The notes under the pieces are model-generated. The model saw only the letters and a program-made list of their open reading frames with translations. It was not told the origin of the DNA and did no database searches. This document shows positions 7,875 to 16,874 of a DNA stretch of 64,000 bases, piece after piece (the first letter of the stretch is position 1; each line of letters begins with the position of its first letter). A program made the translations under genes and the position numbers. Origin of the DNA: Neglectibacter timonensis (GTDB lineage Bacteria > Bacillota > Clostridia > Oscillospirales > Acutalibacteraceae); NCBI RefSeq assembly GCF_900048895.1, contig NZ_LT160637.1:67385-131384 (forward strand), given 5' to 3'.

Positions 7875-10400
7875 TTATAAATATTTACCGGTAATGCTTT
7901 GGGGATTGGCGGCGACTTCAGCAGGCGTTCCGGCCGCGACAATACGGCCTCCGTCCATGCCTCCTCCAGGCCCCATATCAATGAGATAATCGGCGTTTGA
8001 AATGACATCTAAATCATGCTCAATCACAAGAACGGTGGCGCCGTACTCCACCAGCCGGTCAAAAACCGACAGCAGGGTGCGGACATCCAGCGGATGCAGG
8101 CCGATGGTCGGTTCATCAAACACAAAAACCGTCCCTGCCTGCTGCCTGCCCATTTCAGACGCCAGCTTCAGCCGCTGAGCCTCACCGCCGGACAGGCTGG
8201 GCGTTTCTTCTCCAAGGGTAAGATAGCCAAGGCCCAAATCCTGCAAAACCTGCAGCCGCTGGCGAACCGCTTTTAAATCCTCGCACGCTGTTAGTGCGTG
8301 CTTTACATCCATAGCCATGATTTCAGGCAGTGAATATTCTTTTTCAGCCTTGTTTTTGCGCTTAATCTGCTCCGCTTTCCTGGCATATCTTGATCCCCGG
8401 CATTCCGGGCAGGGGATTTCCACATCCGGCAGGAACTGAACATCCAAACTGATGCTTCCCGTTCCATCGCAGATTGGACAGCGCAGCGTTCCGGTATTGT
8501 AGGAAAAATCACCCGCCTTATATTGCAGGGCCTTGGCGTCCGGCGTTCTGGCGTAGACTTTCCGCAGTTCATCGTGCACGTTCGCATAGGTGGCCACTGT
8601 GGAACGCACATTGATGCCAATATGCGTTGCGTCGATCAACTTGACCTGCCGTATCTGCTCCGCTGAAATCTCCTTTACATGGCCGGGAAGTTTTTTCCCG
8701 GCTATTTCAGCTTCCAAACCGGGAATCAGGCTTTCCAGAATCAGTGTGGTTTTACCGGAGCCGGACACGCCGGTTATAACCGTCAGCCTGCCTTGCGGAA
8801 TATCGACCTCTAACGGCTTTACCGTATGAATTTCACCAGTTGACAAATGGATTTTTCCCAAGTCAAACAGTTCCTCCGATACAGCCTGTTTCCTTATCCG
8901 GCTTCTATATTCGCCGGAAAGAAACGGACCGATCTGGGAAACAGGATTTCTTTTCAGCGCAGGAATATCCCCCTGCGCAATCACCTGCCCTCCGTCCGCA
9001 CCCGCTTCCGGTCCCATTTCAACAATCCAGTCTGCTTCCGACAAAATCTGTGTATCATGATCTACCAGCACTACGGAATTTCCGTCTGCAATCAAATCGT
9101 GCATCACACCGGTGAGGCCAATGATATTCGATGGATGCAGGCCAATGGACGGTTCGTCCAAAACATATAAAACGCCGGTCGTGCGGTTCCGAACCGCCCG
9201 CGCCAGCTGCATCCGCTGCCGCTCTCCGGTGGAAAGCGTGGCGGCGGCGCGGTCCAGGCTCAGGTAGCCCAGCCCCAAATCCATCAGCCGTTTTGCTGCC
9301 GACTGAAACGATTCGCAGATTGCCTCTGCCATAGGCCGCATTTCAAAGGGCAGGGAACCCGGAACTTCGGCTACCCACGATACCAGCTGGCCGAGCGTCA
9401 TCTTACAGGCTTCGTCCAACGCAATTCCCCGCAGCTTCGGCAGCCTTGCAGCGGCAGAGAGCCGGGAGCCGCCGCAGTCCGGGCATATCCCCTGCTTTAA
9501 AAATTTCTCTACCCGCTTCATGCCCTTTTCGTCTTTTACCTTGGAAAGGGCATTCTCTACCGTGTAATTTGCATTGAAATAAGTAAAATCCAACTCCCCA
9601 GCCTGGTTGCTGCCATTCTTGGGCTTATAGAAAATATGTTTCTTTTCTGCCGGACCCTGAAAGACAATTTCGCGTTCCTTTGCAGTCAGTTGGGAAAACG
9701 GTACGTCGGTGCGTACTCCCATCGCACGGCACACATCCGTCATCAGCGACCACATCAGGGTATTCCAGGGCGCGACCGCACCCTCGTCAATGGTCAAGGA
9801 TTCGTCCGGTACCAGAGTATCCTGATCAACGGTGCGAACCACCCCGGTGCCCCCACAGGTGCGGCAGGCCCCCTGGCTGTTAAAGGCCAGTTCCTCCGCT
9901 GAAAGACCGAAAAACCGCTCCCCACATTCAGGACAAACCAGTTCATGACCCGCGGCCACTGCCAGAGACGGTTTCAAATAGTGCCCATTGGGACAACAAT
10001 GGCTGGAAAGACGGGAATACATCAAACGCAGGCTGTTCAGAAGCTCCGTACCCGTTCCAAAAGTACTGCGGATGCCGGGCACGCCGGGACGCTGATGCAG
10101 CGCCAGCGCCGCCGGAATATACAGCACCTCGTCCACCTGTGCCTTGGCCGCCTGTGTCATCCGGCGGCGGGTATAAGTGGAAAGCGCATCGAGATAACGC
10201 CTTGACCCCTCTGCGTACAAAACCCCCAACGCCAGCGATGATTTCCCGGAGCCCGAAACGCCGGCAATGCCGACGATTTGATGCAATGGGATATCCACAT
10301 CTATATTTTTCAGATTATGTACTCTTGCATTCCGCACCTGAATGCTGTCAGGCACTCTGTTTTTCTGTACTGTTAGATCGCTTTCCTTTTGTCTGTCCAT
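7875..10400 (-). CDS. UvrA-like ABC ATPase, short (class II type) paralogue
   Basis: DNA-binding ABC ATPase of the UvrA family, cytosolic. The 841-aa chain has two ABC modules: Walker A GVSGSGKSS near residue 50 and GVSGSGKTT near 540, signatures LSTGERQRMQLA and LSGGEAQRLKLA, and DEPSIGLHP/DEPTIGLHP Walker B segments. Cys pairs typical of its zinc modules (CPECG, CRTCGGTG, CPDCGGSR, CPICDGTG, CPECRGSR) are present. Canonical UvrA is about 940 aa, so this is probably the shorter paralogue class often tied to DNA-damaging drug tolerance rather than the housekeeping subunit. The SD is weak and very close to the ATG. Confidence 0.88.
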   Translation of the reverse strand: MDRQKESDLTVQKNRVPDSIQVRNARVHNLKNIDVDIPLHQIVGIAGVSGSGKSSLALGVLYAEGSRRYLDALSTYTRRRMTQAAKAQVDEVLYIPAALALHQRPGVPGIRSTFGTGTELLNSLRLMYSRLSSHCCPNGHYLKPSLAVAAGHELVCPECGERFFGLSAEELAFNSQGACRTCGGTGVVRTVDQDTLVPDESLTIDEGAVAPWNTLMWSLMTDVCRAMGVRTDVPFSQLTAKEREIVFQGPAEKKHIFYKPKNGSNQAGELDFTYFNANYTVENALSKVKDEKGMKRVEKFLKQGICPDCGGSRLSAAARLPKLRGIALDEACKMTLGQLVSWVAEVPGSLPFEMRPMAEAICESFQSAAKRLMDLGLGYLSLDRAAATLSTGERQRMQLARAVRNRTTGVLYVLDEPSIGLHPSNIIGLTGVMHDLIADGNSVVLVDHDTQILSEADWIVEMGPEAGADGGQVIAQGDIPALKRNPVSQIGPFLSGEYRSRIRKQAVSEELFDLGKIHLSTGEIHTVKPLEVDIPQGRLTVITGVSGSGKTTLILESLIPGLEAEIAGKKLPGHVKEISAEQIRQVKLIDATHIGINVRSTVATYANVHDELRKVYARTPDAKALQYKAGDFSYNTGTLRCPICDGTGSISLDVQFLPDVEIPCPECRGSRYARKAEQIKRKNKAEKEYSLPEIMAMDVKHALTACEDLKAVRQRLQVLQDLGLGYLTLGEETPSLSGGEAQRLKLASEMGRQQAGTVFVFDEPTIGLHPLDVRTLLSVFDRLVEYGATVLVIEHDLDVISNADYLIDMGPGGGMDGGRIVAAGTPAEVAANPQSITGKYL

Positions 10401-10436
10401 CTTCCGTTCACCAGCCCTGTCATTTTACGTTTTATC

Positions 10437-10606
10437 CTATTCTTCTATTATATCATCTTCTATCTCCCGAATCACCTTAGCTGGAACGCCTCCGGCAACA
10501 CAATTGTCCGGGATATCCTTTGTGACGACGGCGCCAGCGGCAATTACAACATTATTCCCGATGGTGACACCGGGCAGTATGGTAACAATCTCTCCAATTC
10601 ATCACT
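10437..10606 (-). pseudogene. Sugar O-acetyltransferase remnant (3' end)
   Basis: A minus-strand reading frame, too short to show up as a gene, encodes the C-terminal left-handed beta-helix of a maltose/galactoside O-acetyltransferase: [20 protein letters not shown], then [20 protein letters not shown] and [12 protein letters not shown] with TAG at 10437. About 56 codons remain; the other roughly 130 are missing. The cut coincides with the 3' end of the next gene, so it marks a junction where foreign DNA replaced the 5' part. Confidence 0.8.
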
Positions 10607-12091
10607 TTAGTGGTTCTCCATCAAAATTAGACTTGCTATTTCGGAAATCACCATGTCCTTTTCATCCACTGTTATTTTTGAAAGTATCTCCCGAACGGCA
10701 GCGGTGTCAAAATCCACTTCGGATATTGTGGGAATATATTTCCCAGGATAAGCAACCGATTCCTCGACAAGTCCTTTCGTCAGCAGTTTCTCAATCGTTT
10801 CAGGGCTTCCGCCGTGTGACTTTATATGTGCTTTATTAAGCGGTTTATCTATATCCCATAGAACCTTTAATGTTTTAAACTCGTTCAATGTTGGGAACAG
10901 TGGGTTTCTTTCTTCCGATCCAAAAGACTGTGCTTTTTGCCATACTTCCCTTCTCTTCTCACTGTCCCTGGGAAGATAAAAATTCACCCATGAAACAAAG
11001 AAATCCATATAATCAACGGTTGCCTCATAGCTCGTGTTTTGTATTCTACCGTTCTTATCAACAAAGGTCCGGGGCGTATCCACTCGACGCAGCATACCCT
11101 TACTCGTCAGTCTAGTAATAGCGCTATAGGGTTCCAAATATTTACTTGAAACAACATATTCTCCCATATCACTGGGACGAACTGGTTTCTTGTTATTTAA
11201 TACGGCTAGAAACACAGGCAAAGATTTACGGTGCACAGCAGGGCAAGCAAGGATATTTTGACGGTTATAGTCTGCCTTTTCTTTCTCCGACTTTGCCAAA
11301 GCTCCACGTTTATCGCATAACGCCAACAGGTAGTTGAGACGGTCGGACGCAGGATCGACTTTGGGGTTTAATTCACCGCTGCACCGTTCCAGGTACAAAA
11401 AATCCACATAATCATTCAGCTTTTTCAATGCAACAGGATCCTCTCCTGTTTTTCCGTTCCTCCACATCTCACACAAAGGTTCTATATAGGGTTTCATCAG
11501 CTCGTCGTCTCCCGCCTGCTTGGGAGGATAGGGAAAATACCCAGCACCGTTGTAAATATCAGTACTTCCGATCACTTTAGTCCACTCGGCAAACATCTTA
11601 GAGGACAGAATCCCAATATCCCATGGATCCGGATCGGCAATGGCGTATAGCCCTTCACCGATTACTGAGTTTGGCGGAACAAAGGCCATTGGAACATTCG
11701 ATTCCACGGAATGCGCAAAAATCAGATATTCTGTTCTGGCGGAGTAATGTTTCATATGATCGTATGAGAAATTAAAATACTCACCACCAAAATACATCTC
11801 ACCGATTTTACGTCTCATCTCAGCCTCTATTGATTTATCTGCTATATAAATGCACATTTTCCAAACCTTATCCTGAAAAAAAGAAGCGTCGAAATAAGGG
11901 CGAATGTGCTTCCTTACCCCCTTTGTAGCGGAGGCAACCTGTGCTGTTGAGAGGATCGCAAGCTCCAGGCGCCGCCAGCGTTCTTCCTCGTTGTATCCAC
12001 AGAAAATTGGGGAATGGTTTGTATCATAGATCCAAAGCTGCTCTGACTGAGCTTTCTCAATTCTGGCAATCAGTTCCTTATCCAAATCCAT
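10607..12091 (-). CDS. Orphan MmeI-type target-recognition-like protein with C-terminal winged-helix-like region
   Basis: A 494-aa protein. Residues of about 115-195 resemble the target-recognition domain of MmeI-type (type IIG) restriction-methylation enzymes: a VPMAFVPPNSVIG step, LYAIADPDPWDIGILSSKMFAEW and the closing GYFPYPP, matching the family's hydrophobic L/S-S-x-x...W...FPfP pattern. No methyltransferase motif (NPPY, FxGxG) or PD-ExK nuclease is visible in it or beside it. The C-terminal 170 residues look like one or two winged-helix units. ATG at 12091 follows AAAGGGA and lies downstream of a terminator, so the longer open frame is not used. It ends exactly at the acetyltransferase remnant. 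Confidence 0.55.
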   Translation of the reverse strand: MDLDKELIARIEKAQSEQLWIYDTNHSPIFCGYNEEERWRRLELAILSTAQVASATKGVRKHIRPYFDASFFQDKVWKMCIYIADKSIEAEMRRKIGEMYFGGEYFNFSYDHMKHYSARTEYLIFAHSVESNVPMAFVPPNSVIGEGLYAIADPDPWDIGILSSKMFAEWTKVIGSTDIYNGAGYFPYPPKQAGDDELMKPYIEPLCEMWRNGKTGEDPVALKKLNDYVDFLYLERCSGELNPKVDPASDRLNYLLALCDKRGALAKSEKEKADYNRQNILACPAVHRKSLPVFLAVLNNKKPVRPSDMGEYVVSSKYLEPYSAITRLTSKGMLRRVDTPRTFVDKNGRIQNTSYEATVDYMDFFVSWVNFYLPRDSEKRREVWQKAQSFGSEERNPLFPTLNEFKTLKVLWDIDKPLNKAHIKSHGGSPETIEKLLTKGLVEESVAYPGKYIPTISEVDFDTAAVREILSKITVDEKDMVISEIASLILMENH

Positions 12092-12120
12092 TGCTGTCGT
12101 CCCTTTCACAAATAAATTAA

Positions 12121-12154
12121 GGGCAGTGTAACAACAATTACACTGCCCTTTTTT
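12121..12154. terminator. Terminator between the two unknown genes
   Basis: An 11-bp perfect stem (12121-12131 with 12138-12148) is followed by TTTTTT on the plus strand and a T-rich run on the minus strand. It separates the 588-aa gene from the recognition-domain-like gene, so these are probably distinct transcription units. Confidence 0.8.
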
Positions 12155-12281
12155 GCATTTCGTGCTACGAATTTTCCTGGGCGAGCAGTGCACCAAGATT
12201 TATAAGAAAAGATGACGAGATTTGCGGACATGAGCGATGAACGCTTTTCAAACGCGGCTTGCTTTCACTTTATAATTCCAG

Positions 12282-14048
12282 TTATCCGTACTGTATACCA
12301 AGCTCCGATTCAGCCATGAGCTGCTCTGGCGTAGGGTAACTCCTCCAGCTCTCAAGGCACCGCTTGTCCCAAGGCTTCATTAAGCCGATTTCTGGCCTCG
12401 GCTTGTACTCTGCGATTTCTTTTATTGTTTTGTTTTCTTCGGCTTGATCTGCATCCCATATAGGTATCACAATATCCGCGAAGCGTCCTAAGGTTTCCTT
12501 ATTATTAGAGGCGACTAAATCGCAGTATGGGATAATCACAAGTGCGGGCAGCTCTTTATGTGAATACGCGGCCATGACTGCCATATCATGGCCGTAGAGC
12601 AAAGCTGTCATATAACCTTGCAGATAATAGCAGATGGCACGACCCGAACTGCTATCATCCAGCATCTTAGCGCAGTGGATGGAATCCTTTAAGTCCGAAT
12701 CATAGCAGCCAGGATGCAAAGTGGGATAAATGTAGGCAGGATAGGGAAATCCCATTTCAGGCTCTTCAAGGGCTTTATTTAAGATTGGGTAATTCGTTAC
12801 ATTCCAAAAAAATCCGGTTCCGTTGCTTGGATACAGCATGGTATCTACAAGAACATACTCCCCGTCCGGTAACAGCTCAAGTAACGGTGATATGGATTCT
12901 GCATAATCCCGAATATTCTGACCTTCCATATTATTGATATTCCGAACGGCCTGCCGGATTTCCTCGCTATCCTCCGCCATGCCAAAAGCCGGGGCGATGT
13001 GTGAGCGGTCATCCTCCCAAAAGTCGTAGACCTGCATTAAAGGTTCACCCTTGAAATCCAGCTTGTAAAAAGTATTCAAATCCCCTTTTTTCACAAGTCG
13101 GCTCTTACCATTCTCTACCTGGACTGCCAAAGCCCCCTTATAATGAAGCTTATCCTCTACGTTCTTAAAAACAAGCCTTGTGGTTTTTATGTCCTTAGAG
13201 GCACCTAAACTGGGTTCCTGCCTCTGCTTTATGAGCGGATATTGTTTCCAGAGACTTCGGTAGCTGAGTCGGCAGTGATTCTTTGAAGAATGCTTTCTTC
13301 TCCGCAAACTTGCAGGGCGAATATGATAGGCTTCCGGCTTAGTCGGAAACTCCTTGTCCGGTATGAATATATCCGCGAAGTATGCGCCATCGTCTGCAAG
13401 CTCCGTGCATGGGACGATAACCAGAGATGACAGAAACTTACCTTTTATTGCTGCATCCACTGCAAGATCGTGGCCAACCAATAACAAGGATAAATAGCCC
13501 TGGAGGTAATAAGAAATTGCCTTACCTATTTGTGCTGCTGAATACAAATGTGGAGGCTCCGGAGCCGAAGGATAGATATACATTGGAAAAGGCCGGTCTC
13601 CATCAGGTATGAGAAGGGAATCCATCTGCTCAGTACCGTATACCTCAAGAAAAAAATCTTGGTTGCCGGTGGCTGGATACAGGAGGGCGTCGAGAATCAC
13701 ATAATATCCGTCCTCCAAACAAGCTAAAAGCGGGTACGAATTTTCAAGGTATGCAAAAAAGTCATCAGACTGCCGTCTCTCAAAAGATTGCCTGATCTTT
13801 AGCAGTACGCCATCTTCCGGCTTTAACCACGGGGAAATGCTTGGATTTTTAAAATTTTGTACCTCGCACACAGGAAAGCCTTCCAGCGAAACCCGGTAGC
13901 GTCCTGCATCTCCCTTGCGACATAAATCTCCACGCCCCCCTGTAACTTGAATCAGGGCAGCATGTTTGTAACGCTGATACGCCATCACGTCGATTTCTTT
14001 CATGTATTCTATCCGGCTGCGCGGGTTCATTGGTCCATAGTTCTTCAT
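12282..14048 (-). CDS. Unknown protein with two tandem homologous halves
   Basis: A 588-aa soluble protein with an internal duplication. Half 1 (about residues 25-255) and half 2 (about 290-555) share, in order, an Ala-rich strand ending in a KKGD/RKGD-like turn, a PLMQVYDF/PVCEVQNF segment, a YPLL/SPLLELLPDGEYVLVD module, an ALLYP/TMLYPS turn, an MYIYPS/AYIYPT block, YYLQGY plus GHD(L/M)AV, and ALVIIPY/SLVIVPC with FADI(F/V)IP. ATG at 14048 follows AGAGGAT. I recognise no family, and no catalytic signature stands out beyond the conserved GHD. There is no signal peptide or membrane segment. Confidence 0.65.
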   Translation of the reverse strand: MKNYGPMNPRSRIEYMKEIDVMAYQRYKHAALIQVTGGRGDLCRKGDAGRYRVSLEGFPVCEVQNFKNPSISPWLKPEDGVLLKIRQSFERRQSDDFFAYLENSYPLLACLEDGYYVILDALLYPATGNQDFFLEVYGTEQMDSLLIPDGDRPFPMYIYPSAPEPPHLYSAAQIGKAISYYLQGYLSLLLVGHDLAVDAAIKGKFLSSLVIVPCTELADDGAYFADIFIPDKEFPTKPEAYHIRPASLRRRKHSSKNHCRLSYRSLWKQYPLIKQRQEPSLGASKDIKTTRLVFKNVEDKLHYKGALAVQVENGKSRLVKKGDLNTFYKLDFKGEPLMQVYDFWEDDRSHIAPAFGMAEDSEEIRQAVRNINNMEGQNIRDYAESISPLLELLPDGEYVLVDTMLYPSNGTGFFWNVTNYPILNKALEEPEMGFPYPAYIYPTLHPGCYDSDLKDSIHCAKMLDDSSSGRAICYYLQGYMTALLYGHDMAVMAAYSHKELPALVIIPYCDLVASNNKETLGRFADIVIPIWDADQAEENKTIKEIAEYKPRPEIGLMKPWDKRCLESWRSYPTPEQLMAESELGIQYG

Positions 14049-14100
14049 GCGATATCCTCTTTGTATTAAATTTTTTCGCCTCTTAACTGGGTGGTTTTAG

Positions 14101-14152
14101 AACAGGAGAATCCGGTATCAGTCCGATTCCTTTACGGAAGATCCTGTTTTTT
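14101..14152. terminator. Terminator downstream of the secreted-protein gene
   Basis: AACAGGA (14101-14107) pairs with TCCTGTT (14142-14148), followed by TTTTTT on the plus strand. Located between the minus-strand three-gene unit and the 588-aa gene, it may be bidirectional. Confidence 0.55.
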
Positions 14153-14229
14153 ATCAATTTACATATCGAACCTTCACAGTTGTTTCAGTAAATAACTTTC
14201 ACATCTATAGACAAAAAAACTAAGATGGC

Positions 14230-14562
14230 TTATGAAATTAAAATCCAATATGGGTCTACCCAATAGCCCCGTGTGGCGTTCCAGCGCCTTGCGTAGCGTT
14301 TGCCGGTCGCCGGATCGGTTGCAATGTAAATTTCAATCTCATCCGCATAAGTCGCAATTTCGGGATCGACTCGTGTTAAGGATACAGTAGTTGAGTCCAT
14401 GATCTCCTGAGGCGTCAGTGCATTGAATTCACTCGTTTCAATAAGGCTTTCTGAGGATACTTCCATCTGTGTGCTTTTCTCTGGGGATTCTGCCGCCAGT
14501 GCGAACGGCGTTATGGAAGCGCACAGCAAGATAGTCAGGAACAGCGCGATCAGTTTCTTCAT
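14230..14562 (-). CDS. Small secreted protein following an M56 peptidase
   Basis: A 110-aa protein with a clear Sec signal peptide (MKKLIALFLTILLC..., cleavage probably after PFALA near residue 23). The mature part is acidic and ends in an aromatic, basic segment (KRYARRWNATRGYWVDPYW). It starts 15 bp after the metallopeptidase gene with a GGAGGAA site, so the two are almost certainly co-transcribed. Family unknown. It could be an effector or ligand of the peptidase, which is inference. Confidence 0.65.
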   Translation of the reverse strand: MKKLIALFLTILLCASITPFALAAESPEKSTQMEVSSESLIETSEFNALTPQEIMDSTTVSLTRVDPEIATYADEIEIYIATDPATGKRYARRWNATRGYWVDPYWILIS

Positions 14563-14577
14563 TTCTAAATTCCTCCG

Positions 14578-15663
14578 TTAATCAAATAAATTCTGTAATT
14601 TTATTGCCTCTTTTTCAGAAAACGGGATATCCCCATCCTTTGTAGAAATTATATAGCTGCCAATTCCATCTTGTAGGAACTCTAGCGGAGCTGCGCATTT
14701 TCCATCCAGCGTTAAACTGCCAATATCAGCGGTATAATATGGTTGAGGCACCACGCAAAACGATAACGCCAGCATAACCATGGCAAACAGGAACAAAAGG
14801 ATTGTACATATTCTCTTTATCCTGTTTGGAAAGGGTTGGCCCACAATCCGTACCACGCGCCTTTCCAGTTTGGAGGAAGCAAAGCAGGACGCAGAGATAC
14901 GGTTCACGCCCGCAAACTTTATCAGAGTCATGCAGTAATACCGTGCGTCGCTCGGCTTCATACCTGCGGTAACGACTTCATCTGCTCTGAACTCTAGAAT
15001 TTCATTTTGGCAGCGTTTCAGCAGGTAACAGCATGGGTTCCACCAGAAAAAACCACAAAACAGCTCCGTCAATAGATACAGGAGCATGTCGTGGTGCCGG
15101 AAATGCGCATACTCGTGTTTCAATATCACCTCCAATTCTTTTAATTTCCAATCGCTGGTCGGTAAGCAGATCATTCCCCTGCGGATGCCGAAAACACAGG
15201 GTGAATCAATCGACTCCGAAACAACGGCACAAATCTTCCCAGCGTCCCGTTTCTCTACGACTTTGGCAAGGCAATGCTCCACTTCTAAACCTGCCGGGGA
15301 CATACCTCTGCGTTTTATCCAATCACGGCGGTAATTCGCCAAGGTGTAGGCAATTTTGGCCGCGCTGACAGTAAACCACAAGGTTACAAGCAGGGCTGTG
15401 ACGGATATTTTATAGGTACCTAACGGCAAAGTGGATTTAAGTAGATTTCCCACAAAATTCATCTGTGGAACACGGATTTCAACCGTTGCCTCAAATTCAA
15501 AACCTGCACATAATCGAAGGATGCAGCCGCCGTACAGAAACAGCAGAGCTTTCAGTCCAAAGGCACGGGCGAACCAAAAACGGCGCCGCAAGAAGTAGGC
15601 AAGCAAAATCACAGCGTCACTCCATAGTACAGCCATGAGTACCGAATACTCTGAAATGCTCAT
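14578..15663 (-). CDS. BlaR1-like M56 family membrane metallopeptidase
   Basis: A 361-aa membrane protein of peptidase family M56. Hydrophobic segments lie at about residues 8-25, 38-52, 88-108 and 285-305, with the zinc-binding HEYAH (HExxH) near residue 190 and the downstream EFRADE carrying the third ligand Glu. The DSPCVFGIRRGMICLP block is typical of BlaR1/MecR1 sensor-transducers. No extracellular penicillin-binding domain follows; the tail after the last helix is only about 55 residues. ATG overlaps the upstream stop (ATGA), showing translational coupling. The partner is an unusual HTH protein rather than BlaI. Confidence 0.85.
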   Translation of the reverse strand: MSISEYSVLMAVLWSDAVILLAYFLRRRFWFARAFGLKALLFLYGGCILRLCAGFEFEATVEIRVPQMNFVGNLLKSTLPLGTYKISVTALLVTLWFTVSAAKIAYTLANYRRDWIKRRGMSPAGLEVEHCLAKVVEKRDAGKICAVVSESIDSPCVFGIRRGMICLPTSDWKLKELEVILKHEYAHFRHHDMLLYLLTELFCGFFWWNPCCYLLKRCQNEILEFRADEVVTAGMKPSDARYYCMTLIKFAGVNRISASCFASSKLERRVVRIVGQPFPNRIKRICTILLFLFAMVMLALSFCVVPQPYYTADIGSLTLDGKCAAPLEFLQDGIGSYIISTKDGDIPFSEKEAIKLQNLFD

Positions 15664-16289
15664 TTTTTCTTGCCCATTCTTGAATCCTTTACCCTTTTCT
15701 CAGCACGCTCCATATCTTCAGAAGATTCCGGAGTTGTTAATTCCCGAGCTAAAGTAGTGGTCGTGGAAGAACGAAAGGTCTCAACACAGATTTTCCGAAC
15801 CTTGTTCTTGCACCTACATATCCAGTTTGTGCGAGTTTTGAACTGTTCTTCCATGTCCATAATTGGTTCGACAACACTCCTGCTTTCTGCACTATCAGGA
15901 TTGCTTATTAAATATCGTAGCCATGCGCTGATGCGCTCTATATCTTCAAAGGGAAAATCTTTACTCATACTTTTAGTCATACCGTAGATATCGTTTTTAT
16001 TTCTGTTTTCCCTCAGATTCTGGTATTCATCAGTTAGACTTTTTGTAAAACGCAAAAATACAGGGTCGTCTACAGGTGGCTTCCGCAGCATTTCATACGG
16101 TCTACTAATACAGTCACATAGAGACTCCATAGTCTTTCGTTTAACTGGTTCTCCCCGAATTGCTTTTTCCACTTCGACGATTGGTAGGCCAGTATCCTTT
16201 GCTATATCTTGTGAGGATTTTCCAGTGCTCTTAATGTATTTAACCAACCAATAAGACAATTCCACCTTTATTACCGCGTCAAAATCCAT
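15660..16289 (-). CDS. HTH protein coupled to the M56 peptidase
   Basis: A 209-aa soluble protein. Residues of about 15-50 resemble an XRE/Cro-type helix-turn-helix (SSQDIAKDTGLPIVEVEKAI then a second helical pair). The rest is charged and helical, ending in a Lys-rich tail. It occupies the place normally held by BlaI in BlaR1-type systems, and its stop overlaps the peptidase start, so it may be the regulator that the peptidase inactivates. Cleavage is inference. It starts at 16289 after GGAGGAAAGAGG and is divergent from an XRE regulator. Confidence 0.55.
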   Translation of the reverse strand: MDFDAVIKVELSYWLVKYIKSTGKSSQDIAKDTGLPIVEVEKAIRGEPVKRKTMESLCDCISRPYEMLRKPPVDDPVFLRFTKSLTDEYQNLRENRNKNDIYGMTKSMSKDFPFEDIERISAWLRYLISNPDSAESRSVVEPIMDMEEQFKTRTNWICRCKNKVRKICVETFRSSTTTTLARELTTPESSEDMERAEKRVKDSRMGKKK

Positions 16290-16349
16290 AAATATTTCCT
16301 CTTTCCTCCTGTATATCAGACACTAGTTATTTAAATACTGTATTCCGGG

Positions 16350-16378
16350 TTGCATGGGCAAAAAAATAAATGTAAAAT
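16350..16378 (+). promoter_or_regulatory. Promoter of the XRE regulator cluster
   Basis: TTGCAT (16350-16355) and TAAAAT (16373-16378) with a 17-base spacer, about 40 bp before the GTG at 16418. It lies in the 128-bp divergent space shared with the HTH/M56 unit. Confidence 0.5.
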
Positions 16379-16417
16379 TTATTCTACTAAATGATAAGAC
16401 GACGAAGGAGGAAGACG

Positions 16418-16756
16418 GTGAAAAATTTACACAAATTGCGTGTTGACAAACAGTTAAAACAAGAAGAACTAGCAGAGGAATTGGGCTTTTCAAAAACAAC
16501 AATACAGGAATATGAAGCCGAAACCAGAGGTAAAAATATTATTAGAGCCATAAAGAAAACCGCCAGCTATTTTGGTGTTTCATCCGACTATCTACTAGGT
16601 ATTACTTCAGTTCCAGATTCGATGTCGGAAGAGGAGAAACAGCTTGCTTACCGTATCAAGCATGCAAATAGTCCTGAATTAGTCCAGCACCTCTTGGGGA
16701 TTCTAGATGAGTTCGATAGGGTCATTGAAATTGAAAAAAAGCGGGTTGCAAAATAA
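16418..16756 (+). CDS. XRE-family transcriptional regulator
   Basis: A 112-aa repressor-type protein with a Cro/C1 HTH at about residues 3-60 (LRVDKQLKQEELAEELGFSK recognition region, then YFGVSSDYLLG, the standard end of this domain). A short helical tail follows. The start is GTG at 16418, preceded by GGAGGA; the nine upstream codons are Arg-rich leader without an SD. It is divergent from the HTH/M56 genes and could control that intergenic promoter region. Confidence 0.8.
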   Translation: MKNLHKLRVDKQLKQEELAEELGFSKTTIQEYEAETRGKNIIRAIKKTASYFGVSSDYLLGITSVPDSMSEEEKQLAYRIKHANSPELVQHLLGILDEFDRVIEIEKKRVAK

Positions 16757-16874
16757 TTTTATCTCTCTTTTTAAGGTATGTCAACCATATTATTTATACC
16801 TCTAAACGCGATTCTCTTTTTTATTCGTATAGTGTATACTTAAGTCCTCAAAAACACGCAGAGGAACGATTACT

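Noticed and set aside
12092-12196. N-terminal extension of the recognition-domain-like protein
   Set aside because: The extra 35 codons pass through a terminator hairpin and are Cys/Lys-rich; the ATG at 12091 has its own SD.
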